The notes: a model not told the origin generated them from the sequence alone. A DNA stretch of 64,000 nt from Flavobacterium sp. HSC-32F16 (GCF_024171645.1 NZ_JALKAC010000002.1:186001-250000), one strand, 5' to 3'. Positions 26,319-35,035 are shown, numbered from the stretch's first letter. Made by a program: numbers and translations.

Positions 26319-26362
26319 TGAAGTGTGTTTTTTTTTTTTTTTTTAAAAAAAAAATTCTTCAA
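26319..26362. repeat. Long T17-A10 homopolymer hairpin
   Basis: TTGAAG, GTGT-like bases, then 17 T and 10 A, then CTTCAA: a homopolymer palindrome closed by a 6-bp stem. Its length is likely to vary by slippage. Confidence 0.6.
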
Positions 26363-26660
26363 GCAATATTGTTCCGTTTTCATTTCTAAAAATCTGATTA
26401 TTTATCAGTATCAAAAACCAATTTTCTGATCTCGAAAAAAAAATAAAAAATCCAGCTTTTAATTTTATATAACGTATCAAATAACAAATAATGTTTTGTA
26501 TTTGAAAGATCGTTTAAATACAATTCAAAATCCTACATTGTTTTGCAATTTAATATTGTTGGATATTTCTAGTTCAAAAATTGTATCAAGACTTCTTCTC
26601 TTTTTAGATAAATTATTTTCGATAATCTTCATAAATGAAACTTTAGATTTTTATATCTTT

Positions 26661-26762
26661 TATCATTCTGAGAAACGAGAAATCTTCCTTAACAATTCCA
26701 CAACTAAAAAAACAAATCCTTGTTGAAGCAACGAAAATTCTTTTTCCTCAGAAATGACAAAC
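26661..26762. repeat. REP-like inverted repeat (TCATTCTGAG type), decayed copy
   Basis: The left arm, ATCATTCTGAGAAACGAGAA then ATCTTC, and the right arm, GAAAATTCTTTTTCCTCAGA then AATGACAAA, are imperfect inverted repeats. A better-kept copy lies at 42543-42647. Confidence 0.6.
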
Positions 26763-26780
26763 TATATTAATTTTGATTTT

Positions 26781-26796
26781 GTTTCACGTGGAACAA
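26781..26796. promoter_or_regulatory. parS-like site 1
   Basis: TGTTTCACGTGGAACA, one base from the canonical ParB site TGTTTCACGTGAAACA. It is part of the cluster 26781-29543. Confidence 0.75.
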
Positions 26797-26860
26797 ATTC
26801 TATTTTTATTTTCAGAGCTTAGATTTTAGATTACTTTATTGGAATCTAAAATTTAATTCA

Positions 26861-26892
26861 TTTGAATTGTTTCACGTGAAACAATTCAAATA
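26861..26892. promoter_or_regulatory. parS-like site 2 within a 32-bp perfect palindrome
   Basis: Core TGTTTCACGTGAAACA at 26869-26884 is canonical. Perfect symmetry extends 8 bp further on each side (ATTTGAAT). Confidence 0.85.
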
Positions 26893-26950
26893 AACTTCAA
26901 ATTATGCGATCGTACAAAATCTAAAATATAAACTAAGAAATCCAAAGTCT

Positions 26951-28822
26951 CTATCTTCCCATATAAATCAAAAGCACAGAAATATCACTTGGTGATACGC
27001 CGCTAATTCTTGATGCCTGAGAAATTGTAACTGGTCTGATTTTACTTAATTTTTGTTTCGCTTCAATCGACATTGATTTGATTTTATTGTAATCGAAATT
27101 CTCCGGAATTTTCACTTCTTCTAAACGAGTAAGTTTATCAGCGTTGTTTCTTTCCTTCTCGATATAACCAGAATATTTAACCTGAATTTCGGCTTGTTCT
27201 AAAATTTCTTTATCCAAATCATTTTCTTCAACATATGCTTTTACTTTTTCAAATTTCAGCATATCCTCCAAATCAATTTGCGGACGCGAGAATACTTTAA
27301 ACATTTTATCACCTTGCGTAATTGGAGCTGTTTCTTTCGCTTCTAAAATTGGATTTGTTTCTGCAACCGAAACACTCGTTTCTTTGAAGAACGCAACCAT
27401 TTTTTCAGACTCGTTTAATTTCTTTTCCATTCTTCGCAAACGAGCTTCAGAAGCAAGACCAATTTCATGTGACATTGGTGTCAATCTAAAATCAGCATTA
27501 TCTTGTCGCAACAATGTTCTATATTCTGCTCTTGATGTAAACATACGATAAGGCTCTTCCGTTCCTTTCGTAATTAAGTCGTCGATCAAGACTCCAATGT
27601 ATGCTTCATCACGTTTCAAAATTAACGGCGCTTTTTCGTGCACTTTTAAATGCGCATTTATTCCGGCCATCAAACCTTGCGAAGCTGCTTCTTCATATCC
27701 TGTCGTTCCATTAATTTGTCCGGCAAAATATAATCCTTCAACTAACTTGGTTTCCAAAGTATGTTTCAATTGCGTCGGCGGGAAATAATCATATTCGATT
27801 GCATAACCCGGACGGAAGAATTTCACTTTCTCAAAACCAGCAACAGAACTCAATGCTTTAAATTGAATGTCCTCTGGAAGCGAAGTTGAAAATCCGTTTA
27901 CATAAACTTCACAAGTATTCCATCCTTCCGGTTCAACAAAAAGCTGGTGGCGTTCTTTATCTGCAAATCGATTAATCTTATCTTCAATCGACGGACAATA
28001 TCTCGGACCCAAACTTTTTATTCTTCCATTGAACATTGGTGAACGATCAAAACCTTCTCTCAAAATATCATGAACTTCCAGCGAAGTGTATGTCATGTGA
28101 CAAGATCTTTGATGCGTTAACGGAACGGTCAAATCCGAATAAGAAAACTTATCCGGAACTGCATCTCCTTTTTCTTCGTTCATTTTAGAATAATCCAAAG
28201 AACGTCCATCAACTCGTGGAGGCGTTCCCGTTTTCATTCTTCCAGCTTCAAATCCTTCTTTGATCAAATCTTCGGTAATTCCGGTTGCAGCACTTTCGCC
28301 TGCTCTTCCTCCACCAAATTGTTTTTCTCCAATATGAATTAATCCGTTCAAAAAAGTTCCGTTTGTCAACACAACCGATTTGGATCGGATCTCTACTCCA
28401 AGTGAAGTTCTAATTCCTTTTATCTTTCCGTTCTCAATAATCAGACCTTTTACCATCTCCTGGTAAAAATCTAAATTTGGAGTTCCCTCCAACATCATTC
28501 TCCATTCTTCTGCAAAACGCATTCGATCACTTTGAACTCTCGGCGACCACATTGCTGGTCCTTTTGATTTGTTCAACATCTTAAACTGAATTGCAGTTCG
28601 ATCTGAAACAATTCCGGAGTAACCTCCAAGCGCATCAATCTCACGAACAATTTGTCCTTTTGCAATTCCTCCCATTGCCGGGTTGCAAGACATCTGGGCA
28701 ATGTTCTGCAAACTCATTGTAACCAATAAAGTTTTGGATCCTAAATTTGCGGCCGCGGCCGCGGCTTCAGATCCTGCATGTCCAGCACCAACTACAATAA
28801 CATCGTATTCTTCTAAAAACAT
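26951..28822 (-). CDS. mnmG: tRNA uridine-5-carboxymethylaminomethyl modification enzyme MnmG (GidA)
   Basis: The 623-residue protein is full length. The FAD-binding motif is VVGAGHAGSEAAAAAANLG at about 10-28. MnmG signatures include CNPAMGGIAKGQIVREIDALGG at 46-67 with the conserved Cys, GTFLNGLIHIGE and GRAGESAATG, plus PRYCPSIEDKI around 275. The C-terminal helical domain binds MnmE and tRNA. With MnmE it modifies wobble uridine. GidA is origin-proximal in many bacteria. Here parS-like sites flank it on both sides (two downstream of the stop, nine intact upstream). Confidence 0.97.
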   Translation of the reverse strand: MFLEEYDVIVVGAGHAGSEAAAAAANLGSKTLLVTMSLQNIAQMSCNPAMGGIAKGQIVREIDALGGYSGIVSDRTAIQFKMLNKSKGPAMWSPRVQSDRMRFAEEWRMMLEGTPNLDFYQEMVKGLIIENGKIKGIRTSLGVEIRSKSVVLTNGTFLNGLIHIGEKQFGGGRAGESAATGITEDLIKEGFEAGRMKTGTPPRVDGRSLDYSKMNEEKGDAVPDKFSYSDLTVPLTHQRSCHMTYTSLEVHDILREGFDRSPMFNGRIKSLGPRYCPSIEDKINRFADKERHQLFVEPEGWNTCEVYVNGFSTSLPEDIQFKALSSVAGFEKVKFFRPGYAIEYDYFPPTQLKHTLETKLVEGLYFAGQINGTTGYEEAASQGLMAGINAHLKVHEKAPLILKRDEAYIGVLIDDLITKGTEEPYRMFTSRAEYRTLLRQDNADFRLTPMSHEIGLASEARLRRMEKKLNESEKMVAFFKETSVSVAETNPILEAKETAPITQGDKMFKVFSRPQIDLEDMLKFEKVKAYVEENDLDKEILEQAEIQVKYSGYIEKERNNADKLTRLEEVKIPENFDYNKIKSMSIEAKQKLSKIRPVTISQASRISGVSPSDISVLLIYMGR

Positions 28823-28884
28823 TTTGTTTTATTATTCTCTGCAAACCGTTTAAGGCGGTTTTCAGAATTAACTTTATTTTCATT

Positions 28885-28900
28885 TGTTCCACGTGGAACG
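28885..28900. promoter_or_regulatory. parS-like site 3
   Basis: TGTTCCACGTGGAACG; the inner 14 bp GTTCCACGTGGAAC are perfectly symmetric. Confidence 0.7.
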
Positions 28901-28923
28901 GGATTTTTGTTTCAGGTTCTTCT

Positions 28924-28939
28924 TGTTTCACGTTTCAAA
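28924..28939. promoter_or_regulatory. Decayed parS-like half site
   Basis: TGTTTCACGTTTCAAA: an intact left half and a lost right half. Confidence 0.35.
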
Positions 28940-28951
28940 TAAAACTTAAAA

Positions 28952-28967
28952 GGTTTCACGTGGAACA
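28952..28967. promoter_or_regulatory. parS-like site 4
   Basis: GGTTTCACGTGGAACA. Confidence 0.7.
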
Positions 28968-28999
28968 CTTTTAATTTCAAACGCAAAACAAAATCTATT

Positions 29000-29015
29000 T
29001 ATTTCAAGTGGAACG
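29000..29015. promoter_or_regulatory. Decayed parS-like site
   Basis: TATTTCAAGTGGAACG, two changes from TGTTTCACGTGGAACG including the CACGTG core. Confidence 0.35.
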
Positions 29016-29117
29016 AATCAAGAAGTTCTGAAATAGAAAGTTCAAATTTCAAATCAGCAGACACAAATCCAAAACTTTACTTTTAAAAAAAGTTTAAAAT
29101 TTAAAAGAATCTATATC

Positions 29118-29133
29118 TGTTCCACGTGGAACG
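29118..29133. promoter_or_regulatory. parS-like site 5
   Basis: TGTTCCACGTGGAACG. Confidence 0.7.
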
Positions 29134-29230
29134 AATTACCAAAATCTCGATTTATATATTCTTTTAAAAGATACTCTCTATAAAAAAGACTTTCTAAAAT
29201 CATTATCAGTACTAAAAAAATAATCTTCTT

Positions 29231-29266
29231 TTTGTAATAATGTTTCACGTGAAACATTATTACAAA
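29231..29266. promoter_or_regulatory. parS-like site 6 within a 36-bp perfect palindrome
   Basis: The canonical core TGTTTCACGTGAAACA at 29241-29256 is extended by 10 bp of perfect symmetry on each side (TTTGTAATAA / TTATTACAAA). Confidence 0.85.
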
Positions 29267-29317
29267 TATTGTTCTTCTTCAAAACACGCTAAAAAACAAT
29301 AAAAAAAATCTTTTAAC

Positions 29318-29333
29318 TGTTCCACGTGGAACT
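29318..29333. promoter_or_regulatory. parS-like site 7
   Basis: TGTTCCACGTGGAACT. Confidence 0.7.
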
Positions 29334-29376
29334 ATTTATTGTAAAATTTAAAATACAATCTAATAATTACTAAATA

Positions 29377-29392
29377 TGTTTCACGTGGAACA
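29377..29392. promoter_or_regulatory. parS-like site 8
   Basis: TGTTTCACGTGGAACA. Confidence 0.75.
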
Positions 29393-29435
29393 CATATTAT
29401 TTAATTCATTGTTCCGTAAAATCTCAACTCTTTTT

Positions 29436-29459
29436 TAAGCGTTCCACGTGGAACGCTTA
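29436..29459. promoter_or_regulatory. parS-like site 9 within a 24-bp perfect palindrome
   Basis: Core CGTTCCACGTGGAACG at 29440-29455, with symmetric TAAG/CTTA flanks. Confidence 0.75.
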
Positions 29460-29475
29460 CTTGTAATTCAATCAC

Positions 29476-29499
29476 AATATGTTTCACGTGAAACATATT
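29476..29499. promoter_or_regulatory. parS-like site 10 within a 24-bp perfect palindrome
   Basis: Canonical core TGTTTCACGTGAAACA at 29480-29495 with AATA/TATT flanks. Confidence 0.85.
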
Positions 29500-29523
29500 A
29501 TAGATTTTAAAAAAGATGTTTAA

Positions 29524-29943
29524 TTACTGTTCCACGTGAAACATCGCGATTTTTTCATCTTCTTTTGAACGCATAAGTTCTGCATCTGCATCACTTTTGT
29601 CTTTGTATCCACAGTAATGTAAAATGCCGTGAGCCAATACACGTTTCAATTCTTCTTCAAAAGAAACATTAAAATCTTTTGCATTGTCTTCTACTCTTTC
29701 AACAGAAACAAAAATATCTCCGTTTAATTCGTTACCAACTGTATAATCAAAACTGATAATATCTGTTAGTGTGTCGTGATTTAAATACTCTACATTTATT
29801 TTGTGCAGGTATTCATCATCACAAAAAATATAATTTATTTCTCCTTCATTCTTCTTTTCAGAAACAATAACAGCGCTTAACCAATCTGTTAAAGCTTGTT
29901 CATTGTCTAGAGAAAATTCGGTTTCGTAATTAAAGTTTATCAT
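29524..29943 (-). CDS. ybeY: Endoribonuclease YbeY (16S rRNA maturation)
   Basis: The 139-residue protein has the zinc-binding signature HGILHYCGYKDK at about 112-123 (H-x3-H; the usual third His position reads Lys/Asp here and should be checked against orthologues). The central segment NVEYLNHDTLTDIISFDY matches the family NxxYRxxDxxTDVLSF motif. It processes the 16S rRNA 3' end and acts in ribosome quality control. Its ATG overlaps the stop of the DUF4175 gene (ATGA). The last codons (MFHVEQ) and the stop are encoded by a parS-like site. Confidence 0.92.
   Translation of the reverse strand: MINFNYETEFSLDNEQALTDWLSAVIVSEKKNEGEINYIFCDDEYLHKINVEYLNHDTLTDIISFDYTVGNELNGDIFVSVERVEDNAKDFNVSFEEELKRVLAHGILHYCGYKDKSDADAELMRSKEDEKIAMFHVEQ
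29528..29543. promoter_or_regulatory. parS-like site 11, inside the ybeY 3' end
   Basis: TGTTCCACGTGAAACA. On the minus strand it encodes the C-terminal residues FHVEQ of YbeY, so DNA-site selection has set the protein end. Confidence 0.75.
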
Positions 29944-32900
29944 TTTGTATTAAAATATTCTTGAACCTTTTGATTAAAATTCGAGCGCAAAGGTAGCGAT
30001 TGTCTATTTAAAATTTCTACACTATTTAAATAATCAGTTAATGAGCTTGGTAACGCATTTGAACGATTAGAAAATTCAGCCTTATTGGTTTCAGATTGAC
30101 GCTTCGTATCTTGCCCTTGTTCCTGAACTGCATTGTTTAATTTTAATAATTCTTGCTGAATATTTAAAATTCTCTGCAGGTTCTCATTCTTAAATCCTTT
30201 ATTTAAAATCTGTTTTTCTGAAGCTTTCATTTGTTCAATTGCAGATCTTCCTTGCATGTCTAATCCTTTTTTAGCTAACTCTTTTTGTAAAGCTTCACGA
30301 AGTTTAACCTGCTCTTTGTAAATCTCCATTATCTTTTCAGCATCTCCTTCTCCATCTTCACCATCGTTTCCTTCGTTACCTTTTCCTCCTTCTTTGCCAC
30401 CTTGTCCATTTTTACCCTGACCATTTTTACCATCTTTTCCTTGTCCACCTTTTCCTTGTCCGCTTTCTTTACCTTGGCCTTGACCTTGTTTTCCTTCTCC
30501 ACTTTTTCCTTGCTGACCACTTCCCGGTTTATCTCCCGGCTTCATACCTTCTTTCATTTTATCAGCCAGACCTTTTTGTTTTTGAATAATATCGGGTAAT
30601 TGCATTCCTTGTCCGTCTCCTGGTTTTGGTTTTCCCATTCCCGGTTTAGACATTTGCATCTGCATATTATTTAAAAGGTCGCTTAAAAAATCGGCTAATT
30701 TGTTTGCAGATGAAACAGCGTATTGCTGATGTGAAACTCCTTTTGGGATTTGAACATCGGTTAAAACCTCAATTGCTTTATCCATATTATATTGTACGTT
30801 GCCAATTTCTTTGGTCACATCTTCTGCAATTTTTGGATTTCTTAATGACATTGCAAACAAACTATCATCGACATGACGGAACTGTTGTTTTAAATTCTGC
30901 TGAATTTTTATGTTCTTCGTATAAGCAGAAGAACCTAATTTCATCGATTTAAATTGTTTCATTACATCTTCCTGTGATAATGAAAATGCTAAAAGGTTAT
31001 CCAGAATTTGACGAAGCATGGCAACATCTTCTTCTAATTGTTCTTGTTCTCCGCCTTCCATACTTGAACTCATTTGCTCAGCCATTGACTTCATTTTCTT
31101 TGAAGCACTTTTTTGTTTTGGCTTAGCCGAAGAAGTATTCTTTTTATTCAATTCTTCCGAAGCTTTATTCAAATCATTCTCTACCTCTTTTTCTTTTGAA
31201 GCGTCTTTAGGAATATCCAAAGGAGATTTCAAACTATTATTTTCATCTTTCAAATCTTTAAGATCTTCTTGAATTTTGTCAAATGATTTATTGATATCGT
31301 CTTGTTTCTCTTTTGTGTTTTCAGCATCTTTATTAGAAAGCTGTTCTTGCTTTTCTGCTAACTTATTTAGCTTCTCTGCAACTTGCTCTGCTTTCTTTTC
31401 TACATAAAAACGCTTTGTTAATTCGACTAATTGTTCTAAATTACGAGATTGGTTTTTACTGATTTGCTTGAACTTTTCCATCTTATCAAACAACTCTTCG
31501 CTGTTTAATTTATCGTTTAGGTTCTTCAACTCGTCCATTAATTTCTGATTTTTCTCTAAATCTTTCTCGGCATTATCTAAACGCTTTTGTAAATCTTCGG
31601 CAGTTTTATCTTTCTTCTCTGTATTGTATTTGTCTAAATTCTTGTTCATTTTTTCAGCAAACTGCTTCATCATTTCGTCTTGCTGTTTTTGACGTTTGAT
31701 AAAATCATTTACTTTTTGCTGATCTTTAAACTCTAAATTATCTTTTTCTTTTCCGGTATTTTTTAGTTTATCCATTTCAGAAAATTGCTTTTCCTGATTC
31801 TTTAATGATTTTGATAAACTATTAATGTTGGCATTTTGCTGTTGCAATTCTGCATCCTGAATTTCATCTGTTGTAGAAACACGATCTGAAAATGTAGAAG
31901 ATTTTGTACTCTTAAATCCGTGCAATGCATCATTATCAAAAACCTCAAAATAGTATTCATAAGATACTCCTTCTTCAACTGCAAGATTACTTGGAAAGTT
32001 AAAAACGAACTGATCAAACACTCCTTGCTTTACAGGAATGGTTCCTCGTTTTGCAGTTTGTGGTTTGCCATGTTCGTAATAAACAACTTGTAATTTTGAT
32101 AAACCGTAGTCATCTCCCAATCTTCCTAAAACATAATTCTTATCTAATTTTAAACTATCCGGTGCTGGCGAAACGGTAATTGTTGGATGCTGATCTTTGA
32201 TAACTGACAGCTGATAGTCTAATTTCTCATAGTTTTTAACCTTATTATTCGAAGTAAGAATTTGATATTCTGTATTTTGATTAATATTTTTAGCCAATTT
32301 AAACTCATTTTCGGCCTTATTAAACTTCAAAATTGAGTTTTCATCTTTCCAAACTACCTCTTGAGTTGACTGCGTTTTCATTTTCCAGGTTACAATTGTT
32401 CCTTCTGGTACGATTGCATTTCCGGTTCCCTGAATCGTTTCTGATTTCTTTTTTAGGTAAGATGGAAAATTCAAAACCATTTCGAAGTTGGCAATCGATG
32501 GAACTGTAATAACTTTTAATTCATATTCGTTTGATGAAACTGAATTTCCTTCAAATGAAAACTGCATATCTGTTGTTGGTTTTTCAATCTTAAATTCGAA
32601 CTTTCCGGTTTGAGAAGATTCCATAAAATAGCTTTCGTTACCAATATGGATCATCACATTTTCTGGAACAACGTTTCCTTCTGTTTCTACTTTTACAATA
32701 AAATCTTTGTTTTGTTCTGTTTGAAGTTTATCATTTAAAACCACAAATTTGAAAGGAGCCGGTGGTAAAAATGCAGAATTAAAATGCACTACTCTATTAA
32801 AACTTTGCGAAATTATATTGCTGTTTCCTGAAACAAAAAACACTGCAAATAGCAAAACTGGAATCAATGCTAATGGCAAATATTTTTTATTTGATTTATA

Positions 32901-33344
32901 ATTGATGGCATTTCCAAACGGAATTGGCTGCAATGAATTTGCTTTTTGTTCGATCGAAGCCAACATCAATTCAGAACTTTCTGCTGAATTCTCATTTGAA
33001 GAAAGCTGTAAAAAGTTCGTTAGTTTATCACTTACTTCTGTAAAATGATTTCCAATAATGGCCGAAGCCTGATTATAATCGATTCCTTTTTGAAGTTTGA
33101 ACAACTTAAAAATTGGAAATAAGATAAAACGAAATAACAGAAAAACTTCTACTGCAATAAATATCCAGAATAAAAGTGTTCTTCCTAAGGGTTTCAGCCA
33201 AAGAAAATACTCTATAAAAAGTGTAAACAAGAAATACAAAAGTCCAAAACCAATAAAAAGAAGTGCTCCTTTTATCAATTCGTTCATGTAATATTTCTTT
33301 ATAAATCCTTCTAACTTCTGATATATTGCAGATGATGTTTTCAA
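29940..33344 (-). CDS. DUF4175-type membrane protein with long coiled-coil region
   Basis: The 1,134-residue protein has three membrane segments near the N-terminus (about 25-47, 55-78 and 155-172). An extracytoplasmic beta-rich region follows at 175-480 (FVVLNDKLQTEQNKDFIVKV, YYFEVFDNDALHGFK). Residues 500-900 are Lys/Glu/Asn-rich coiled coil. A Gly/Gln/Lys low-complexity stretch lies at 945-1015, and a helical end follows. The arrangement matches DUF4175 proteins that sit next to ybeY and mnmG throughout Flavobacteriia (family knowledge). Function is unknown; the layout suggests an envelope scaffold. It overlaps ybeY by 4 bp and is co-transcribed with it. Confidence 0.8.
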   Translation of the reverse strand: MKTSSAIYQKLEGFIKKYYMNELIKGALLFIGFGLLYFLFTLFIEYFLWLKPLGRTLLFWIFIAVEVFLLFRFILFPIFKLFKLQKGIDYNQASAIIGNHFTEVSDKLTNFLQLSSNENSAESSELMLASIEQKANSLQPIPFGNAINYKSNKKYLPLALIPVLLFAVFFVSGNSNIISQSFNRVVHFNSAFLPPAPFKFVVLNDKLQTEQNKDFIVKVETEGNVVPENVMIHIGNESYFMESSQTGKFEFKIEKPTTDMQFSFEGNSVSSNEYELKVITVPSIANFEMVLNFPSYLKKKSETIQGTGNAIVPEGTIVTWKMKTQSTQEVVWKDENSILKFNKAENEFKLAKNINQNTEYQILTSNNKVKNYEKLDYQLSVIKDQHPTITVSPAPDSLKLDKNYVLGRLGDDYGLSKLQVVYYEHGKPQTAKRGTIPVKQGVFDQFVFNFPSNLAVEEGVSYEYYFEVFDNDALHGFKSTKSSTFSDRVSTTDEIQDAELQQQNANINSLSKSLKNQEKQFSEMDKLKNTGKEKDNLEFKDQQKVNDFIKRQKQQDEMMKQFAEKMNKNLDKYNTEKKDKTAEDLQKRLDNAEKDLEKNQKLMDELKNLNDKLNSEELFDKMEKFKQISKNQSRNLEQLVELTKRFYVEKKAEQVAEKLNKLAEKQEQLSNKDAENTKEKQDDINKSFDKIQEDLKDLKDENNSLKSPLDIPKDASKEKEVENDLNKASEELNKKNTSSAKPKQKSASKKMKSMAEQMSSSMEGGEQEQLEEDVAMLRQILDNLLAFSLSQEDVMKQFKSMKLGSSAYTKNIKIQQNLKQQFRHVDDSLFAMSLRNPKIAEDVTKEIGNVQYNMDKAIEVLTDVQIPKGVSHQQYAVSSANKLADFLSDLLNNMQMQMSKPGMGKPKPGDGQGMQLPDIIQKQKGLADKMKEGMKPGDKPGSGQQGKSGEGKQGQGQGKESGQGKGGQGKDGKNGQGKNGQGGKEGGKGNEGNDGEDGEGDAEKIMEIYKEQVKLREALQKELAKKGLDMQGRSAIEQMKASEKQILNKGFKNENLQRILNIQQELLKLNNAVQEQGQDTKRQSETNKAEFSNRSNALPSSLTDYLNSVEILNRQSLPLRSNFNQKVQEYFNTK

Positions 33345-33482
33345 AATAAAATCTCTTTTAATTATAACCCATAAAAGTAGTAATTATAATAATACCTTTT
33401 AAGATTCTAAGTTACTAAGACGCTAAGGTTCTAAGATTGGAAAATCTAAAATCAACATTCTAAAATCTAAAATCATAAAACG

Positions 33483-33490
33483 TATCTTTG
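33483..33490 (+). promoter_or_regulatory. -7 box of gltX
   Basis: TATCTTTG matches the TAnnTTTG consensus and ends 18 nt before the ATG at 33509. No clear TTG is found at the usual distance. Confidence 0.5.
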
Positions 33491-33508
33491 CATCAAAATT
33501 TTATACAA

Positions 33509-35014
33509 ATGTCAAAGCAAGTTCGCGTGCGTTTTGCACCAAGTCCGACTGGACCATTACATATTGGCGGAGTTCGTACTGCCCTATTTAATTATTTATT
33601 TGCAAAAAAACATAACGGTGTTTTTTATCTGAGAATTGAAGATACAGATCAGACTCGTTTTGTTCCGGGTGCCGAAGCTTATATTATGGAAGCGCTGGAA
33701 TGGCTGGGAATTTCTCCTGAAGAAACGGTTGGAAAAAATGAAAAATTTGGACCGTACAGACAAAGTGATCGTAAAGATTTATACCAAAAATATGCAGATC
33801 AATTGATCAATTCGGGCTGGGCGTATTATGCTTTTGATACACCGGAAGCTCTTGATGCTTTGAGAAAAGAACAAGAAGCGGAAGGAAAAACATTTATTTA
33901 CAATCATACGATTCGTGAAAAGTTAGATACCTCTTTAGTAATTTCTGCTGAAGAAGTTTCTAAAAGAATTGCAAATGGAGAACATTATGTGATTCGTTTT
34001 AAAACTCCGGTTGATGAAACTTTACATTTAAAAGATATTATTCGTGGTGATGTTAAGTTCGAAACAAGTTTACTTGATGACAAAGTTTTGTTTAAAAGTG
34101 ATGGAATGCCAACCTACCATTTAGCGAATATTGTTGATGATCATTTGATGGAAACTTCACATGTTATTCGTGGTGAAGAATGGTTACCATCGATGCCTCT
34201 TCACGTTTTATTATACAGAGCTTTTGGTTGGGATGCTCCAGAATTTGCACATTTACCTTTGATTTTGAAACCGGTTGGAAACGGAAAATTATCTAAAAGA
34301 GATGGTGATAAATTAGGATTTCCTGTGTTTCCATTGGAATGGAAAACGGAAGAAGGGATTTCATCTGGTTACAGAGAGAAAGGATTTTTCCCGGAAGCCG
34401 TTGTAAACTTCCTTGCTTTGTTAGGCTGGAATGATGGAACAGAGAAAGAATTATATTCATTAGAAGAATTAGTAGAAGCTTTTGACTTAAACAGAGTTCA
34501 TAAAGCGGGAGCAAAATTTGATCCTGAAAAGAACAAATGGTTCAATCACCAATATTTAATCAAACAAAATGATGCCGATTTAGCGAAGAGCTTCTCTCCT
34601 ATTTTGGTTGAAAAAGGTGTTGATATTTCTAAATATGATGTAACAAGAATCGTTTCTTTGATTAAAGAAAGAGCTCATTTCGTTTCTGAATTTTGGGATT
34701 TAACTGATTTCTTTTTTCAGGCTCCAACATCTTATGATGAAAAAGCAAGCAAAAATTGGAAGGAAGAAACTCCTTCTTTAATGAAAGAATTGATTTCGAT
34801 TCTTGAAAATATTGAAGATTTTACTTCTGCAAACATTGAAACTATTGTAAAAGATTGGTTAACTAAAAACGAAATTGGAATGGGTAAAGTAATGCAGCCT
34901 TTCCGTTTGAGTTTGGTTGGAGCTTTAAAAGGTCCTCACCTATTTGACATTGTTGAAATCATTGGAAAAGAAGAAACTATTTCGAGAATTCAGAAAGCAA
35001 TTGCAACTTTGTAA
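33509..35014 (+). CDS. gltX: Glutamyl-tRNA synthetase
   Basis: The ATG at 33509 (MSKQVRVRFAPSPTGPLHIG) is chosen over an in-frame TTG at 33488, which falls on the promoter -7 box. The protein is 501 residues, normal for GluRS. The HIGH motif is HIGG at about 17-20, the KMSKS equivalent is KLSKRDGDK at about 255-263, and the C-terminal anticodon-binding domain is helical. It charges tRNA-Glu; since glnS is also present, a strictly discriminating enzyme is expected. It is monocistronic with its own terminator. Confidence 0.97.
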   Translation: MSKQVRVRFAPSPTGPLHIGGVRTALFNYLFAKKHNGVFYLRIEDTDQTRFVPGAEAYIMEALEWLGISPEETVGKNEKFGPYRQSDRKDLYQKYADQLINSGWAYYAFDTPEALDALRKEQEAEGKTFIYNHTIREKLDTSLVISAEEVSKRIANGEHYVIRFKTPVDETLHLKDIIRGDVKFETSLLDDKVLFKSDGMPTYHLANIVDDHLMETSHVIRGEEWLPSMPLHVLLYRAFGWDAPEFAHLPLILKPVGNGKLSKRDGDKLGFPVFPLEWKTEEGISSGYREKGFFPEAVVNFLALLGWNDGTEKELYSLEELVEAFDLNRVHKAGAKFDPEKNKWFNHQYLIKQNDADLAKSFSPILVEKGVDISKYDVTRIVSLIKERAHFVSEFWDLTDFFFQAPTSYDEKASKNWKEETPSLMKELISILENIEDFTSANIETIVKDWLTKNEIGMGKVMQPFRLSLVGALKGPHLFDIVEIIGKEETISRIQKAIATL

Positions 35015-35035
35015 TTAAAATTCAATTTAAAATAG

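Larger units (their letters stand above)
26075..26950. other. 876-bp gene-free region between methyltransferase and mnmG
   Basis: It holds a GCTAAAA/TTTTAGC hairpin (26113-26138), a T17-A10 tract (26328-26354) flanked by TTGAAG/CTTCAA, a REP-like inverted repeat (26661-26762) and two parS-like sites (26781, 26869). A 76-codon ORF here (26496-26726) runs into the REP-like element and looks spurious. Confidence 0.6.
28823..29523. other. 701-bp gene-free parS cluster between mnmG and ybeY
   Basis: It contains eight intact parS-like palindromes (28885, 28952, 29118, 29241, 29318, 29377, 29440, 29480) and two decayed ones (28924, 29000), spaced about 40-150 bp apart in AT-rich DNA, plus one more on the ybeY stop (29528). 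Some of these sites may also form RNA hairpins in mnmG/ybeY transcripts. No ORF is present. Confidence 0.85.

Noticed and set aside
26496..26726. 76-codon plus-strand ORF between the methyltransferase gene and mnmG
   Set aside because: It starts from a TTG, ends inside the REP-like repeat and has no family resemblance.
28885..29543. Regularly spaced palindromes considered as a CRISPR array
   Set aside because: Repeat units are only 16 bp, symmetric, with irregular spacing of about 40-150 bp and no cas genes; they match parS.
33404..33437. Short CTAAG-type repeats upstream of gltX
   Set aside because: They are too short and imperfect to call as a defined repeat; similar strings are frequent in this kind of genome.
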